58,948 bases of DNA from assembly GCA_944389085.1 (NCBI GenBank), contig CALXLB010000066.1, positions 1 to 58,948 of the forward strand. Direction: 5' to 3'. Shown here one piece after another: positions 32,040 through 39,511 of the stretch. Every line of letters begins with the position of its first letter. Positions within the stretch are counted from its first letter, which is position 1. The notes under the pieces were generated by a model that saw only the letters and a program-made list of their open reading frames with translations, was not told where the DNA came from and did no database searches. The DNA is from an uncultured Spirochaetaceae bacterium. GTDB taxonomy: Bacteria > Spirochaetota > Spirochaetia > Sphaerochaetales > Sphaerochaetaceae. The position numbers and the translations under genes were made by a program.

Positions 32040-33083
32040 ATGAATAATAATGAAATCAAATCTCTAGAAGATCTGGAAGTAGCCCTTCTTGATATTATCT
32101 ATAATCCAGAAAAGGCTTCAATGACAGATATAGAGAGGCTGAAGAATTTAACAATAGAACCAATCCAAATCCATGTTTCGGATTCTGAACATGGCAATGC
32201 TTTAAGTGCTTCAATGCTTAAAATTTTTACAGAATATCAGGATAGCGTGTACAAAGCAGTTAAGATAGCAAAATATGGAAATGTCAATTGTAGATTATCT
32301 TCAGAAGATAAAGCAGGGTTTGAACTTTATATAAAATTCAAAGAAGGTAGTGTATTAGCAGAAATCGATTGGCAGGCTATAATCCAGAGAGCGGTGGAAG
32401 CAATGAACGGATGGCAGATTTTTGGTCTTATAGCAATAGGAACTTTAGTATATGGGGCATATAAAGGATTCAAGGTTTTTTCTGATAACAAAAGACTTGA
32501 TGCTGAAGCCTATCGAGAAATGCAAATAAAAGTCGCAGAGATTGATGCCAGAACTGAAAATAGTAGACAGCAAGCAAAAACAGTAAGCGAGATAGCTGCT
32601 CTTGCAAATGAAACAAATAAAACAACTGTTTCTATGTTAAAGGAATTGTCGCGAATATCTGGAACAGTATCCATAAATGGAAAGAATTATCAAAGAGGAG
32701 AACTCGTTGAACTAGCAAATGAAACTCGTAATGAGTTTACTGGAGAAAAGCCTCAGACGGATGACGAACAAGAAATCCCAATGAAGCATGTTTCAGGGAA
32801 ATTTCTTGTTAGTCGCATTGATCTTGATATCGATGATCCTATTAAAGAAGTCCAAAAGCGAACTGTAAATCTTGTTAATGTCGATACAAATGAAATTTTC
32901 AAAAACGTTCCAATAACAGGGAAAAATCTGTCTGATGAACAGAAGGAAATATTCACAAAGGCTGTAGATGGAACACCTATAGAACTTGAGATGGTTGTTG
33001 CTTATAGCGATACGGATAAAATAAAGAGTATTTGTGTTCTAAAATGCAACGGAATTGTTTTTAGAGAACCTGAACTATTTTAA
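32040..33083 (+). CDS. AT-rich lysogenic cargo (moron) gene, membrane-anchored protein, 347 aa
   Basis: The base and codon use is clearly more AT-rich than the flanking phage genes. It also has its own promoter-like signals and a terminator, the usual marks of an independently expressed moron. The protein has about 120 N-terminal soluble residues, one membrane segment near residues 121-145 (GWQIFGLIAIGTLVYGAY), a coiled coil (150-200) and a C-terminal beta-rich domain. No enzyme motif was seen. A role in superinfection exclusion or host fitness is a guess from context. Confidence 0.6.
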   Translation: MNNNEIKSLEDLEVALLDIIYNPEKASMTDIERLKNLTIEPIQIHVSDSEHGNALSASMLKIFTEYQDSVYKAVKIAKYGNVNCRLSSEDKAGFELYIKFKEGSVLAEIDWQAIIQRAVEAMNGWQIFGLIAIGTLVYGAYKGFKVFSDNKRLDAEAYREMQIKVAEIDARTENSRQQAKTVSEIAALANETNKTTVSMLKELSRISGTVSINGKNYQRGELVELANETRNEFTGEKPQTDDEQEIPMKHVSGKFLVSRIDLDIDDPIKEVQKRTVNLVNVDTNEIFKNVPITGKNLSDEQKEIFTKAVDGTPIELEMVVAYSDTDKIKSICVLKCNGIVFREPELF

Positions 33084-33105
33084 TTATCAGCTCAGCCTCC
33101 TCTTT

Positions 33106-33136
33106 AACTGTTTGGAATATTCTAAGCAGTTTTTTT
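33106..33136 (+). terminator. Terminator of the cargo gene
   Basis: AACTG (33106-33110) pairs with CAGTT (33127-33131), and the stem is followed by a run of seven T (33130-33136). It lies 22 bp after the cargo gene stop and directly before motif copy 4, so transcription appears to stop here and restart under the phage motif. Confidence 0.55.
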
Positions 33137-33140
33137 GTCA

Positions 33141-33158
33141 TAACGCCGCAACGCGACA
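33141..33158 (+). promoter_or_regulatory. Repeated phage motif, copy 4 (upstream of membrane/lysis genes)
   Basis: TAACGCCGCAACGCGACA, five bases after a T-run terminator and 71 bp upstream of the first membrane protein gene. A terminator followed at once by the motif is good support for the motif being a promoter. Confidence 0.6.
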
Positions 33159-33229
33159 ACCTCTTGACTCCGTATTATTCTTATTCCTGTGTTCGTATAT
33201 TCAGAGGAGTTTTTCCATGGGGATAAAGC

Positions 33230-33571
33230 ATGGACATTTCTATTATTTCATCGGGAATGCTCGCTGTTGCCCTTATTCTCAGCCTTCTCGGTGCTGTCCT
33301 GAAATACAGGACGGAGACATCCAATGAGCTGATTGCGGTCGTGCTGACTGCCTTCTCCTTTTTCATATGGTGCCTCATCGGCCTCTGGAAGTCTGCTGGA
33401 TATCTCAGCGGCTCTGCATTCTGGTACGAGGTCCTGTTCTCGAATGGCATAGCGCTAGGCCTGCCTACTGCTGCCTTGTCGATAACAGGCTGGGACATTC
33501 TGCATGGCATCCACCATTACAGAAAATCGAGGAAATGCACATCAGGTAAGGAGGAGAAAACACGGAAATGA
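33230..33571 (+). CDS. Small membrane protein, holin candidate, 113 aa
   Basis: Two or three hydrophobic segments are seen: IISSGMLAVALILSLLGAVL, then IAVVLTAFSFFIWCLIGLW, then possibly GIALGLPTAALSITGW. The C-terminal tail is short and strongly basic (HHYRKSRKCTSGKEEKTRK). This layout is common for class I/II holins. It is the first of a group of membrane genes near the right prophage end and overlaps the next gene by 4 bp. No endolysin is recognised next to it, so holin remains an inference. Confidence 0.5.
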   Translation: MDISIISSGMLAVALILSLLGAVLKYRTETSNELIAVVLTAFSFFIWCLIGLWKSAGYLSGSAFWYEVLFSNGIALGLPTAALSITGWDILHGIHHYRKSRKCTSGKEEKTRK

Positions 33572-34251
33572 ACAAGGATAAGACAGCGTTCCTGAAGAAC
33601 GCAGCGGCATTCGGGATTGTCATCGGGCTCTGGATTCTTGTTGCCCTGATGACTACGGATATCATCACCCTGATAGAGGGGCTGACAGTTGTCGTTTTCG
33701 TATCGGTGATAACGCTTCTGGCATGTGATGCGATGGAGAAGGCTTTCTGCAATACAGCACTCTTCACATGGCAGTATCTCATCCTCGCAGGGTTTGTGAT
33801 CGTATGCGATGCTCTCTGGCTGTTCTTTGCAGCCTGTGAGACATGGCTGCAGTTTACTCTCAGAGGGCTTCTGCTTGCAGCGGCATCCGGTGGCACATTC
33901 TGCTGGTATTGGTTCTTCTACAAGTCATCAGTGATGACTGATGATGAGCGGCTTGTGATGATACTTGCCAAGGCATACAGAAAAGCTGCCAAGGCGTTTC
34001 CCGCACTCGATGATGAGGGGGTAAGAAACGCCCTGAAGGAAGTATTGTTTTGCAGGCTGGAAGGGGACAGCCTTGAGGGCTCTCTGCTCACTGATAAGCC
34101 TCTTGCTCCTGGATACCGTACCTATAGCCAGGTCGCTCAGTCCAGCAATCTCGGTGCTCAGGAGAAGTCTGCTGCTATGACGAATATTGCCACTTACATC
34201 AATACACTCGTAGCCAGCAGAAACATCAAGGATGATACCGCCTCGATATGA
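33568..34251 (+). CDS. Membrane protein with four hydrophobic segments, 227 aa
   Basis: ATGA overlap with the previous gene. Four membrane segments lie in the first 120 residues (for example FGIVIGLWILVALMTTDI, YLILAGFVIVCDALWLFF), followed by a soluble C-terminal half of about 105 residues (DDERLVMILAKAYRKAAKAFP onward). I do not recognise the family. Position suggests lysis or envelope modification. Confidence 0.5.
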   Translation: MNKDKTAFLKNAAAFGIVIGLWILVALMTTDIITLIEGLTVVVFVSVITLLACDAMEKAFCNTALFTWQYLILAGFVIVCDALWLFFAACETWLQFTLRGLLLAAASGGTFCWYWFFYKSSVMTDDERLVMILAKAYRKAAKAFPALDDEGVRNALKEVLFCRLEGDSLEGSLLTDKPLAPGYRTYSQVAQSSNLGAQEKSAAMTNIATYINTLVASRNIKDDTASI

Positions 34252-34263
34252 GAGGAGGCTTCA

Positions 34264-34581
34264 ATGGAAAAGAACAAGGAGAAAGAAGATGAGAAGAAAG
34301 GATTATGGATGCGGATCAAGGAGGCTCTGCAGAGTCCTCCTGGCCGGTTTCTGTGTACTCTTCTTGGCACTGCTGCCATTGGCGGCTTGGCCTATCGGGC
34401 AGGCAGAAGCAAAGAAAGAGCCGCTGGTTACAGAAGAGGTTCCGTCAGATATGACAGAGGAGGCAATTCCGGAGGAACAGTCTCTGAAAGAGCTCTCTGG
34501 GACAGCCTCGGAGAACACCTGGACAGATCCGTCGAACTCGCGGCTGAAGGCGCGGGAAGGGAAGAGGCTGACAGGAGATGA
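34264..34581 (+). CDS. Small single-membrane-segment protein overlapping the next gene, 105 aa
   Basis: GAGGAGG ends six bases before the ATG. The product has a charged N-terminus, one hydrophobic segment (FLCTLLGTAAIGGLAYRAG) and a basic C-terminus. It overlaps the following gene out of frame (+1) for 293 bp, an arrangement reminiscent of Rz/Rz1 spanin genes. The second half has an unusual Gly/Arg/Glu-rich composition, as expected when another frame carries the constraint. It may be a real i-spanin-like protein or an artefact of the overlap. Confidence 0.4.
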   Translation: MEKNKEKEDEKKGLWMRIKEALQSPPGRFLCTLLGTAAIGGLAYRAGRSKERAAGYRRGSVRYDRGGNSGGTVSERALWDSLGEHLDRSVELAAEGAGREEADRR

Positions 34582-34921
34582 AGCACTTGAGCTCTATTTC
34601 AACCTCGCGGAGGCAGAAGACGAATATAAGGCAGCCCGCGAAGCCTCTGAAGCCAAAGATGCAGAGATTGCAGGCCTTAAGGCAGAGCTCGCTGAAGCTG
34701 AAGAGGAAACAGGCTCGAAAGCCTATGTGATGCTTGATGGAATCATCGGCTTTGAGACTGGCATTCCCCAGTTCGGAGCGGGTTTCACTATCGGAACCAG
34801 GATAGGGAACAGCCTGATGCTTGAGGCAGGAGCTGATTATATGGTCGGAGGTCTCGATGGCATTAACCATTTCAGCATTGACAACTTCCAGTTACGCACA
34901 AGCGTGGGCTGGATGTTCTGA
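34289..34921 (+). CDS. Exported protein with beta-barrel-like C-terminus, 210 aa
   Basis: The start at 34289 has a purine-rich AAGGAGAAAGAAG site. There is a Sec-type signal (VLLAGFCVLFLALLPLAAWPIGQAEA, cleavage after AEA), then an acidic region and a short coiled coil. The C-terminal 55 residues look like outer-membrane strands ending in an aromatic residue (SIDNFQLRTSVGWMF). It could act at the outer membrane in lysis (o-spanin-like) or be a surface protein of the lysogen. The frame overlaps the preceding ORF. Confidence 0.55.
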   Translation: MRRKDYGCGSRRLCRVLLAGFCVLFLALLPLAAWPIGQAEAKKEPLVTEEVPSDMTEEAIPEEQSLKELSGTASENTWTDPSNSRLKAREGKRLTGDEALELYFNLAEAEDEYKAAREASEAKDAEIAGLKAELAEAEEETGSKAYVMLDGIIGFETGIPQFGAGFTIGTRIGNSLMLEAGADYMVGGLDGINHFSIDNFQLRTSVGWMF

Positions 34922-34940
34922 GAAAAAACTTATTGCAATA

Positions 34941-34963
34941 GCGGGGAGAGAAAATCTTCCCGC
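34941..34963 (+). other. Hairpin between exported protein and lipoprotein genes
   Basis: GCGGGGAGA (34941-34949) pairs with TCTTCCCGC (34955-34963) over nine positions with one G-U, around GAAAA. No U-run follows. It may stabilise or process the message. Confidence 0.4.
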
Positions 34964-34987
34964 CCTATATAGGAGAAAAGAAAAACA

Positions 34988-35674
34988 ATGAAAAAGATTC
35001 TTATCGCACTTGTGGTAGTGCTTGCTATCATCTCATTGACCGCATGCAATCTCGAGATACAGGAAACTCCGGAAAAGCCAGAAGAAGGCCTTTCTGCAGA
35101 GGCAAAAGAGAACCTTGAGGCATATCTTGGCGGGTTTGGCCATGTCCGCGTACTTGGCGACATCGACCACGTTCTCAAGGGAGAGAAGGTGGATGATGAG
35201 GAAGGCGTAGTAACTCAGTCTATGGCAGCAGGAACAATCGCTTTCAATGCTGACAAGACAGAGCTTGCTATCCCCCTGACTCTTACAGCCTATGACTTTG
35301 ACGGCCATCGTAATCCTGAAGACCCAGAACCGGAGAAGTATACGCGTATTGCTACAGGAACTCTCACCCTTACTCTTACAGGCAAGATGAATGCAGAAGG
35401 GACAGAGTTCATCGCAACAGGCTATAAGACAACTGGCGTCGACCTTACGCTTGATGTTGATGATGAGACATATGTATTGCTTGATCTGCCAGAGATGGAG
35501 ATTTCTGCCGAGACCCTGGCTGGGATCTTCACTACAGCAGATGGTGCAAAGAGGGCAAGCCTTATCGTTGTTGTTGCAGAGGGCAAGCCTGTTGCTATCG
35601 CAGATTTGAATACGCCGAAATTCGGTCATCTGTCAGGCGCTGTCACTGTTGATGGTGTAGCTGATGAGATATAA
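34988..35674 (+). CDS. Prophage-encoded lipoprotein, 228 aa
   Basis: A clear lipoprotein signal (MKKILIALVVVLAIISLTAC) puts the lipidated Cys at position 20. The mature part is acidic and beta-rich (TRIATGTLTLTLTGKMNAEG, VDLTLDVDDETYVLLDLPEM) with no recognised domain. It is the last rightward gene before the integrase, a common place for lysogenic conversion genes. A candidate function is surface alteration of the lysogen. Confidence 0.65.
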   Translation: MKKILIALVVVLAIISLTACNLEIQETPEKPEEGLSAEAKENLEAYLGGFGHVRVLGDIDHVLKGEKVDDEEGVVTQSMAAGTIAFNADKTELAIPLTLTAYDFDGHRNPEDPEPEKYTRIATGTLTLTLTGKMNAEGTEFIATGYKTTGVDLTLDVDDETYVLLDLPEMEISAETLAGIFTTADGAKRASLIVVVAEGKPVAIADLNTPKFGHLSGAVTVDGVADEI

Positions 35675-35700
35675 GAAGCGGTAAACCTCCAAGGCTTCTA

Positions 35701-35724
35701 CCGGCTCAGCAATGGGCCGGCTTT
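35701..35724 (+). terminator. Terminator between lipoprotein and integrase genes
   Basis: CCGGC (35701-35705) pairs with GCCGG (35716-35720), followed by CTTTAATTTC. A weaker GAAGC/GCTTC stem lies just before it. It separates two convergent genes and may work in both directions. Confidence 0.5.
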
Positions 35725-35739
35725 AATTTCATGCAGAGC

Positions 35740-36981
35740 CTACTCGTTTTTCTTTTTCAGGGCTTCCTCCAGCGGTATGATATCGCTTTCCTTTCCGCGC
35801 CGCTCTCTGTTTCTGAAGAAGCTCTCCCTGCTGCTGTCAAGAAGCCGTATATAGTCTTCTGCAGTTCTGTGGTCATAATCATTCCTAAGCTTTGTGTGTC
35901 CCATGGAAACAGCCAGGATGCTGTCGGGCATATCTCCTCTCCGGTCGGTTTCGTATGTATGCCTCAAACAGTACTGAACCATTCCTTCCTTGAAGAACCC
36001 ATGTTCCTGCATCACCATCTTGAAATGCTTGTTGGATGACTCAGCCCATAGAGGTTTTCCGTTTCTTGGACCATGGAAGAGAAGGTCCTCTCCCTTGAGC
36101 TTCTCATGCTCGATATATCTCATAAGAAGAACAGCTGTATCCTCATAGAGGAGTCCTGGGCGTTTGCCATAGCCTTTTCCTGTCGTCTTCACATGGTCTT
36201 CTATCTTTCTGGATTCATGATTCGCAGAGCTTGATGTGAAGACTGCAAGCCCCTTTGCTGTCATATATATATCGCAGACCCGGAGAGAGGCGACTTCTCC
36301 AGGCCTCCAGCCTGTATCGTAGAATACAGAGAAATATACTGCCCACATCTCCCCGTGCCATATGCTGATTCTTTCATCGGGATCTGCTGGGAAAAGCACT
36401 TCGGCCTGATGAGGCGGGATGGCTTCTCTTTCATTATACTCAGCTGATATCGCTTTTATTTCACGGGCTGGATTATCATCGCGCAGCCCGTCTTTCTTCA
36501 CCCAGTCCATAACAGTCCGGAATGTGAAGAGAATTTTGTTCTTTGTATTGTCCGCCGCTTCTTCTCCGTTAGTGCAGCGGATTCCGGGAATCCATGCCTC
36601 GATGCTTTTTGCCGTAATAGCTGTAACCAGGATATTGCCGAACGCGGGCAGGATATGATTGTCGAGGATAGCCTGCTGTTTCTCATAATACTTCGGAGCC
36701 CTTTTTCTTTTATACAGCCTGTCTGCGTCTCTGAAGGTGTTCGGCCCATCCTTTTTGAAGAAACCTGCTGCGAATTCATTCAATGTAGGAGTCTTTCTGC
36801 CTGTCTGTGTTGCCACGCCCCGATTCTGAAGATAATTCTCCGCAAACAGAGTCGCTCCTGGAATATCATAGCAGCCGGTTGATACCCGTTTGCCAGGCAT
36901 TAAATCAAATTCAACTGAAATCGGACGGTCTTTGTGTATTCTGAACTTATAAGGTTTGTCTGAGCTCCTGTGTCTTCCCAT
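35740..36981 (-). CDS. int: Tyrosine-recombinase phage integrase, 413 aa
   Basis: This is a site-specific recombinase of the lambda type. The catalytic Arg lies in DTGWRPGEVASLRV, the second box is RHTYETDRRGDMPDSILAVSMGHT, and the tyrosine is in the following RNDYDHR segment. The N-terminal part carries a core-binding SAM-like region. The ATG at 36981 is preferred, and a TTG at 37017 would add 12 residues. It reads toward the phage genes and starts 126 bp from the 3' end of a tRNA-Leu gene, the expected att site. Confidence 0.9.
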   Translation of the reverse strand: MGRHRSSDKPYKFRIHKDRPISVEFDLMPGKRVSTGCYDIPGATLFAENYLQNRGVATQTGRKTPTLNEFAAGFFKKDGPNTFRDADRLYKRKRAPKYYEKQQAILDNHILPAFGNILVTAITAKSIEAWIPGIRCTNGEEAADNTKNKILFTFRTVMDWVKKDGLRDDNPAREIKAISAEYNEREAIPPHQAEVLFPADPDERISIWHGEMWAVYFSVFYDTGWRPGEVASLRVCDIYMTAKGLAVFTSSSANHESRKIEDHVKTTGKGYGKRPGLLYEDTAVLLMRYIEHEKLKGEDLLFHGPRNGKPLWAESSNKHFKMVMQEHGFFKEGMVQYCLRHTYETDRRGDMPDSILAVSMGHTKLRNDYDHRTAEDYIRLLDSSRESFFRNRERRGKESDIIPLEEALKKKNE

Positions 36982-37106
36982 GTTTTTGATTTTCTCATCT
37001 ATAAATTGAGAAATCAAGCGTTTTTAGTAACGCTTTTGGTTACAGTTTCTATATTTTAATTAGAAGTAATTTGCTAATATATAATGAATTATTTTAAAAT
37101 ATTGTA

Positions 37107-37145
37107 TCCCCGGGACGAGACTCGAACTCGTACGGCATTGCTGCC
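37107..37145 (-). other. Probable prophage attachment core at the tRNA 3' end
   Basis: The tRNA 3' half faces the integrase gene with 126 bp between. Integrases of this type commonly use the T-arm and 3' acceptor region as att core and restore the tRNA. The AT-rich stretch next to it (37,060-37,105), with ATTTTAAAAT palindromes, could hold arm sites. The matching copy would lie left of this window, so the exact core is not determinable here. Confidence 0.45.
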
Positions 37146-37189
37146 AAAGGATTTTAAGTCCCTTGTGTCTACCATTCCACCACCCGGGG
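37107..37189 (-). tRNA. tRNA-Leu (anticodon UAA)
   Basis: On the minus strand a 7-bp acceptor stem, CCCCGGG (37189-37183) with CCCGGGG, encloses the gene. The D-arm is GGTGGAATGGTAGAC. The anticodon stem-loop is AGGGACTTAAAATCCTT with anticodon TAA. A long class II variable arm follows, then a T-arm with GTTCGAGTC. The discriminator is A. The CCA is not encoded. Confidence 0.95.
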
Positions 37190-37198
37190 AACTGTTAC

Positions 37199-37227
37199 AT
37201 TCTAATACTATTGCAGCTTTATTGCAA
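37199..37227 (-). promoter_or_regulatory. Promoter of tRNA-Leu
   Basis: On the minus strand TTGCAA (37227-37222), a 17-bp spacer and TAGAAT (37204-37199) lie about 10 bp before the tRNA 5' end. The -35 box overlaps the end of the neighbouring oxidoreductase gene. Confidence 0.5.
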
Positions 37228-38505
37228 AGCTTCAATCATGCCTTCTGCGGCTCTGATGCCAGAAGCCCATGCTCCTGTTATTCCACGGCTGGTGCCGGCT
37301 CCATCGCCTGCGAAGAAGACAGAAGGTGCGACCTGAAAATGATTGTCCTTATACTCTGGTTTGTTGGCGTAGAGCTTTATTTCAGGATAGTACATGATGG
37401 TCGAGGGATGAAGGATTCCAGGAATGATGGTATCCAGCTTCTTCATTGCAGACCATATGTAACGCAGGATTTTGGACGGCATTGCCAGTGAGATATCAGA
37501 AGGACAGCAATCTCTCAGCGATGGCTCAAAATCATAGAGATCGTTATTGAAGGTTGCATTCTTTGATCTTTTTCCCATTCTGAAATCTCCAACCCTCTGC
37601 ATTAAAGGCTTTCCTCCGCCCATCAGAGCTGCCATGACTCCAAGGTGTTCTGCAAACTCCTGTCCAGAAGCAAGAGGCTCTGTGAATCTTACAGTCTTCA
37701 ATATTGCAAAGTTCACAAGTCCATTATTTTTGGCCGCATCAGGGGCATATGCGTGGCCATTGACTGAGTACCATACATCTCCGCGTTCTGTGATGTATTT
37801 TTCTTTTACCACATGGGCATTGCCGCTGTTTGTGCAGAATGTCCTGACTTTCTCTGGGAAATAGAATTTCGGATCATAATAATCCCTGACAATCGGGTAA
37901 CGTTCTATTCTTGTTTCTACTCTGATACCGACATCAAGGATGTTATCCATATAGTTCACGCCGAGCTGGTGCATGACCTGCTGCAGGAAGTGGAAGCCAT
38001 GGCGCCCAGGAGCTATAAGGATTGTTCTGTATCCGATTTCCCTTAAATCCGTTGTGATGAATTTCTGCTCATTGTTTATGCTCAGCATTTCTTCTTTGAG
38101 GGAGATGTCGACGCCTCTGGCAATGAGTTCTTTCATCAGCTGCTGTATAAGACGCAATCCCCCGTCTGTTCCCAGATGGGTCTGCTGGATTTCGAGAAGA
38201 GAACAGCCAAGCTTTTCTGCTCTGGACTGATATACCCCGATGTTGGATTTCGGCAGGATGTCAGGCTTCAGAAAATCCTTGACCATGGCAAGATAATGTT
38301 CTGCAGTATCCTGTGGCCAGTACTCGAAAGGAAAGCCGATTGGATATGTGAAATTCATCTTGCAATCATTTCTCATTCCACCGGTTGAAACCGGGGCTTT
38401 GTCGATCATGAGAATTGATGAGCCTGGTTTTTTCTCCAGAATGTGAAAAGCTGCCCCCATCCCTGCAGGGCCTGTTCCTACTATGACAACATCGTATTTG
38501 TCCAT
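37219..38505 (-). CDS. FAD-dependent oxidoreductase, 428 aa
   Basis: N-terminal Rossmann FAD-binding motif VVIVGTGPAGMGAA (residues 6-19) and a C-terminal second FAD contact (VFFAGDGAGTSRGITGAWASG, about 397-417). The overall form fits the NAD(FAD)-utilising dehydrogenase family related to HI0933/COG2509. The substrate is unknown. It is the first host gene outside the prophage and lies upstream of the tRNA on the same strand. A short divergent spacer separates it from the HTH-Fic gene. Confidence 0.75.
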   Translation of the reverse strand: MDKYDVVIVGTGPAGMGAAFHILEKKPGSSILMIDKAPVSTGGMRNDCKMNFTYPIGFPFEYWPQDTAEHYLAMVKDFLKPDILPKSNIGVYQSRAEKLGCSLLEIQQTHLGTDGGLRLIQQLMKELIARGVDISLKEEMLSINNEQKFITTDLREIGYRTILIAPGRHGFHFLQQVMHQLGVNYMDNILDVGIRVETRIERYPIVRDYYDPKFYFPEKVRTFCTNSGNAHVVKEKYITERGDVWYSVNGHAYAPDAAKNNGLVNFAILKTVRFTEPLASGQEFAEHLGVMAALMGGGKPLMQRVGDFRMGKRSKNATFNNDLYDFEPSLRDCCPSDISLAMPSKILRYIWSAMKKLDTIIPGILHPSTIMYYPEIKLYANKPEYKDNHFQVAPSVFFAGDGAGTSRGITGAWASGIRAAEGMIEALQ

Positions 38506-38578
38506 TTTCTTCTCCCAAAAGATTATGCATTAATGCTATAATTTAAGCAAATGGGGAAGGGCTTAATAAAAATATTCA

Positions 38579-38607
38579 TTGAATATACTCCGAATACGGA
38601 GTATTAT
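38579..38607 (+). promoter_or_regulatory. Promoter with palindromic operator in its spacer
   Basis: TTGAAT (38579-38584), a 17-bp spacer and TATTAT (38602-38607) form a promoter whose start would fall on or next to the ATG at 38615. The perfect palindrome ATACTCCGAATACGGAGTAT (38585-38604) fills the spacer. MerR-family regulators bind palindromes in exactly this place, and the encoded protein begins with a MerR/excisionase-like HTH, so self-regulation is likely. Confidence 0.55.
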
Positions 38608-38614
38608 TTTAAAT

Positions 38615-39511
38615 ATGAAATATATTGATGTTAGAGAAGCTGCAGCAAAATGGGGAATCTCCGACAGACGGATTCGTCTGCTGTGTGCTGAAGGCAGAAT
38701 AGATGGGGCCATCAAGCTGGGATGGTCATGGACAATTCCTGCAGATACTCCCAAACCTACGGACGGAAGGATTCTCAGACGTTTCAAGACTATCCAGATC
38801 AGACCTGGCAGTGTCGATGTTGATGCGCTTGAGCGGATGAAGGAAGAAATGCCCGTCAGTGAGGATTTATTCGAAAACTCCGGATTTAAGCATATCATAA
38901 GAGAAAGCATTGAAACGCTTCTTTCTTATGATGGGACCGTTATTGATGATAAGGATGCCCGTTCCATTCTCTCAGGGCGTGTTGTTCCATATGTTCCGCT
39001 TGAGACTCATCTGATTCTTCTCAATGCCCGTTCTGTGATTTTCTCTCTTGTGAGGAACAAAGAAAAACTCTGTGAAAAGGATGCCCGGGAGATATATGTG
39101 CGCTTGATGCAGGGGATTGATGATATCTCTTCTGTGAATTATCGCGAGGGATATGCAGTTTTGCCGTCCCGTGCATCTGAAGAGGCTTCTGTCGATGTTG
39201 AGATGGAGACAATGTTTCTGCAGTATGAGAATTCCTGGCGGAATTATCAGGGAATAACTTCTGCTGTTCTGCTGTATGCGACTTTGTTGCGTATTCAGCC
39301 TTATGCTGACTATTCGACACTTTATTCCTATTTGCTTTTGTGTGCAGAGCTGCTACGCAATGGCATTCTGCCACCTCTTGTTGATAGAGATTCTGAGGCT
39401 GAGGCAAGAGCTGCTTTCTCTCTTGCTCTTAAACGCGGGAATTATGAGGATTTCACTCATTTCATTGAGAGAAAAATCCATGATTCCTATAAGGTGATCC
39501 GCAATGTATGA
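38615..39511 (+). CDS. HTH plus degenerate Fic-domain protein, 298 aa
   Basis: Residues 1-45 form a MerR/excisionase-type helix-turn-helix (DVREAAAKWGISDRRIRLLC then KLGWSWTIP). The rest resembles a Fic fold. Where active Fic enzymes have HPFxDGNGR, this protein has QPYADYSTLY near residue 228, so the AMP-transfer motif is lost while the surrounding helices (SYLLLCAELLRNGILPPLV) are kept. The start is ATG 38615, possibly leaderless. An in-frame TTG at 38579 lies inside the promoter. It overlaps the next gene by 8 bp. Confidence 0.65.
   Translation: MKYIDVREAAAKWGISDRRIRLLCAEGRIDGAIKLGWSWTIPADTPKPTDGRILRRFKTIQIRPGSVDVDALERMKEEMPVSEDLFENSGFKHIIRESIETLLSYDGTVIDDKDARSILSGRVVPYVPLETHLILLNARSVIFSLVRNKEKLCEKDAREIYVRLMQGIDDISSVNYREGYAVLPSRASEEASVDVEMETMFLQYENSWRNYQGITSAVLLYATLLRIQPYADYSTLYSYLLLCAELLRNGILPPLVDRDSEAEARAAFSLALKRGNYEDFTHFIERKIHDSYKVIRNV

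Noticed and set aside
35033..35629. Minus-strand open frame of 198 codons opposite the prophage lipoprotein
   Set aside because: Cys/Ile-rich composition, no ribosome site, and lies entirely opposite a lipoprotein with a clear signal peptide.
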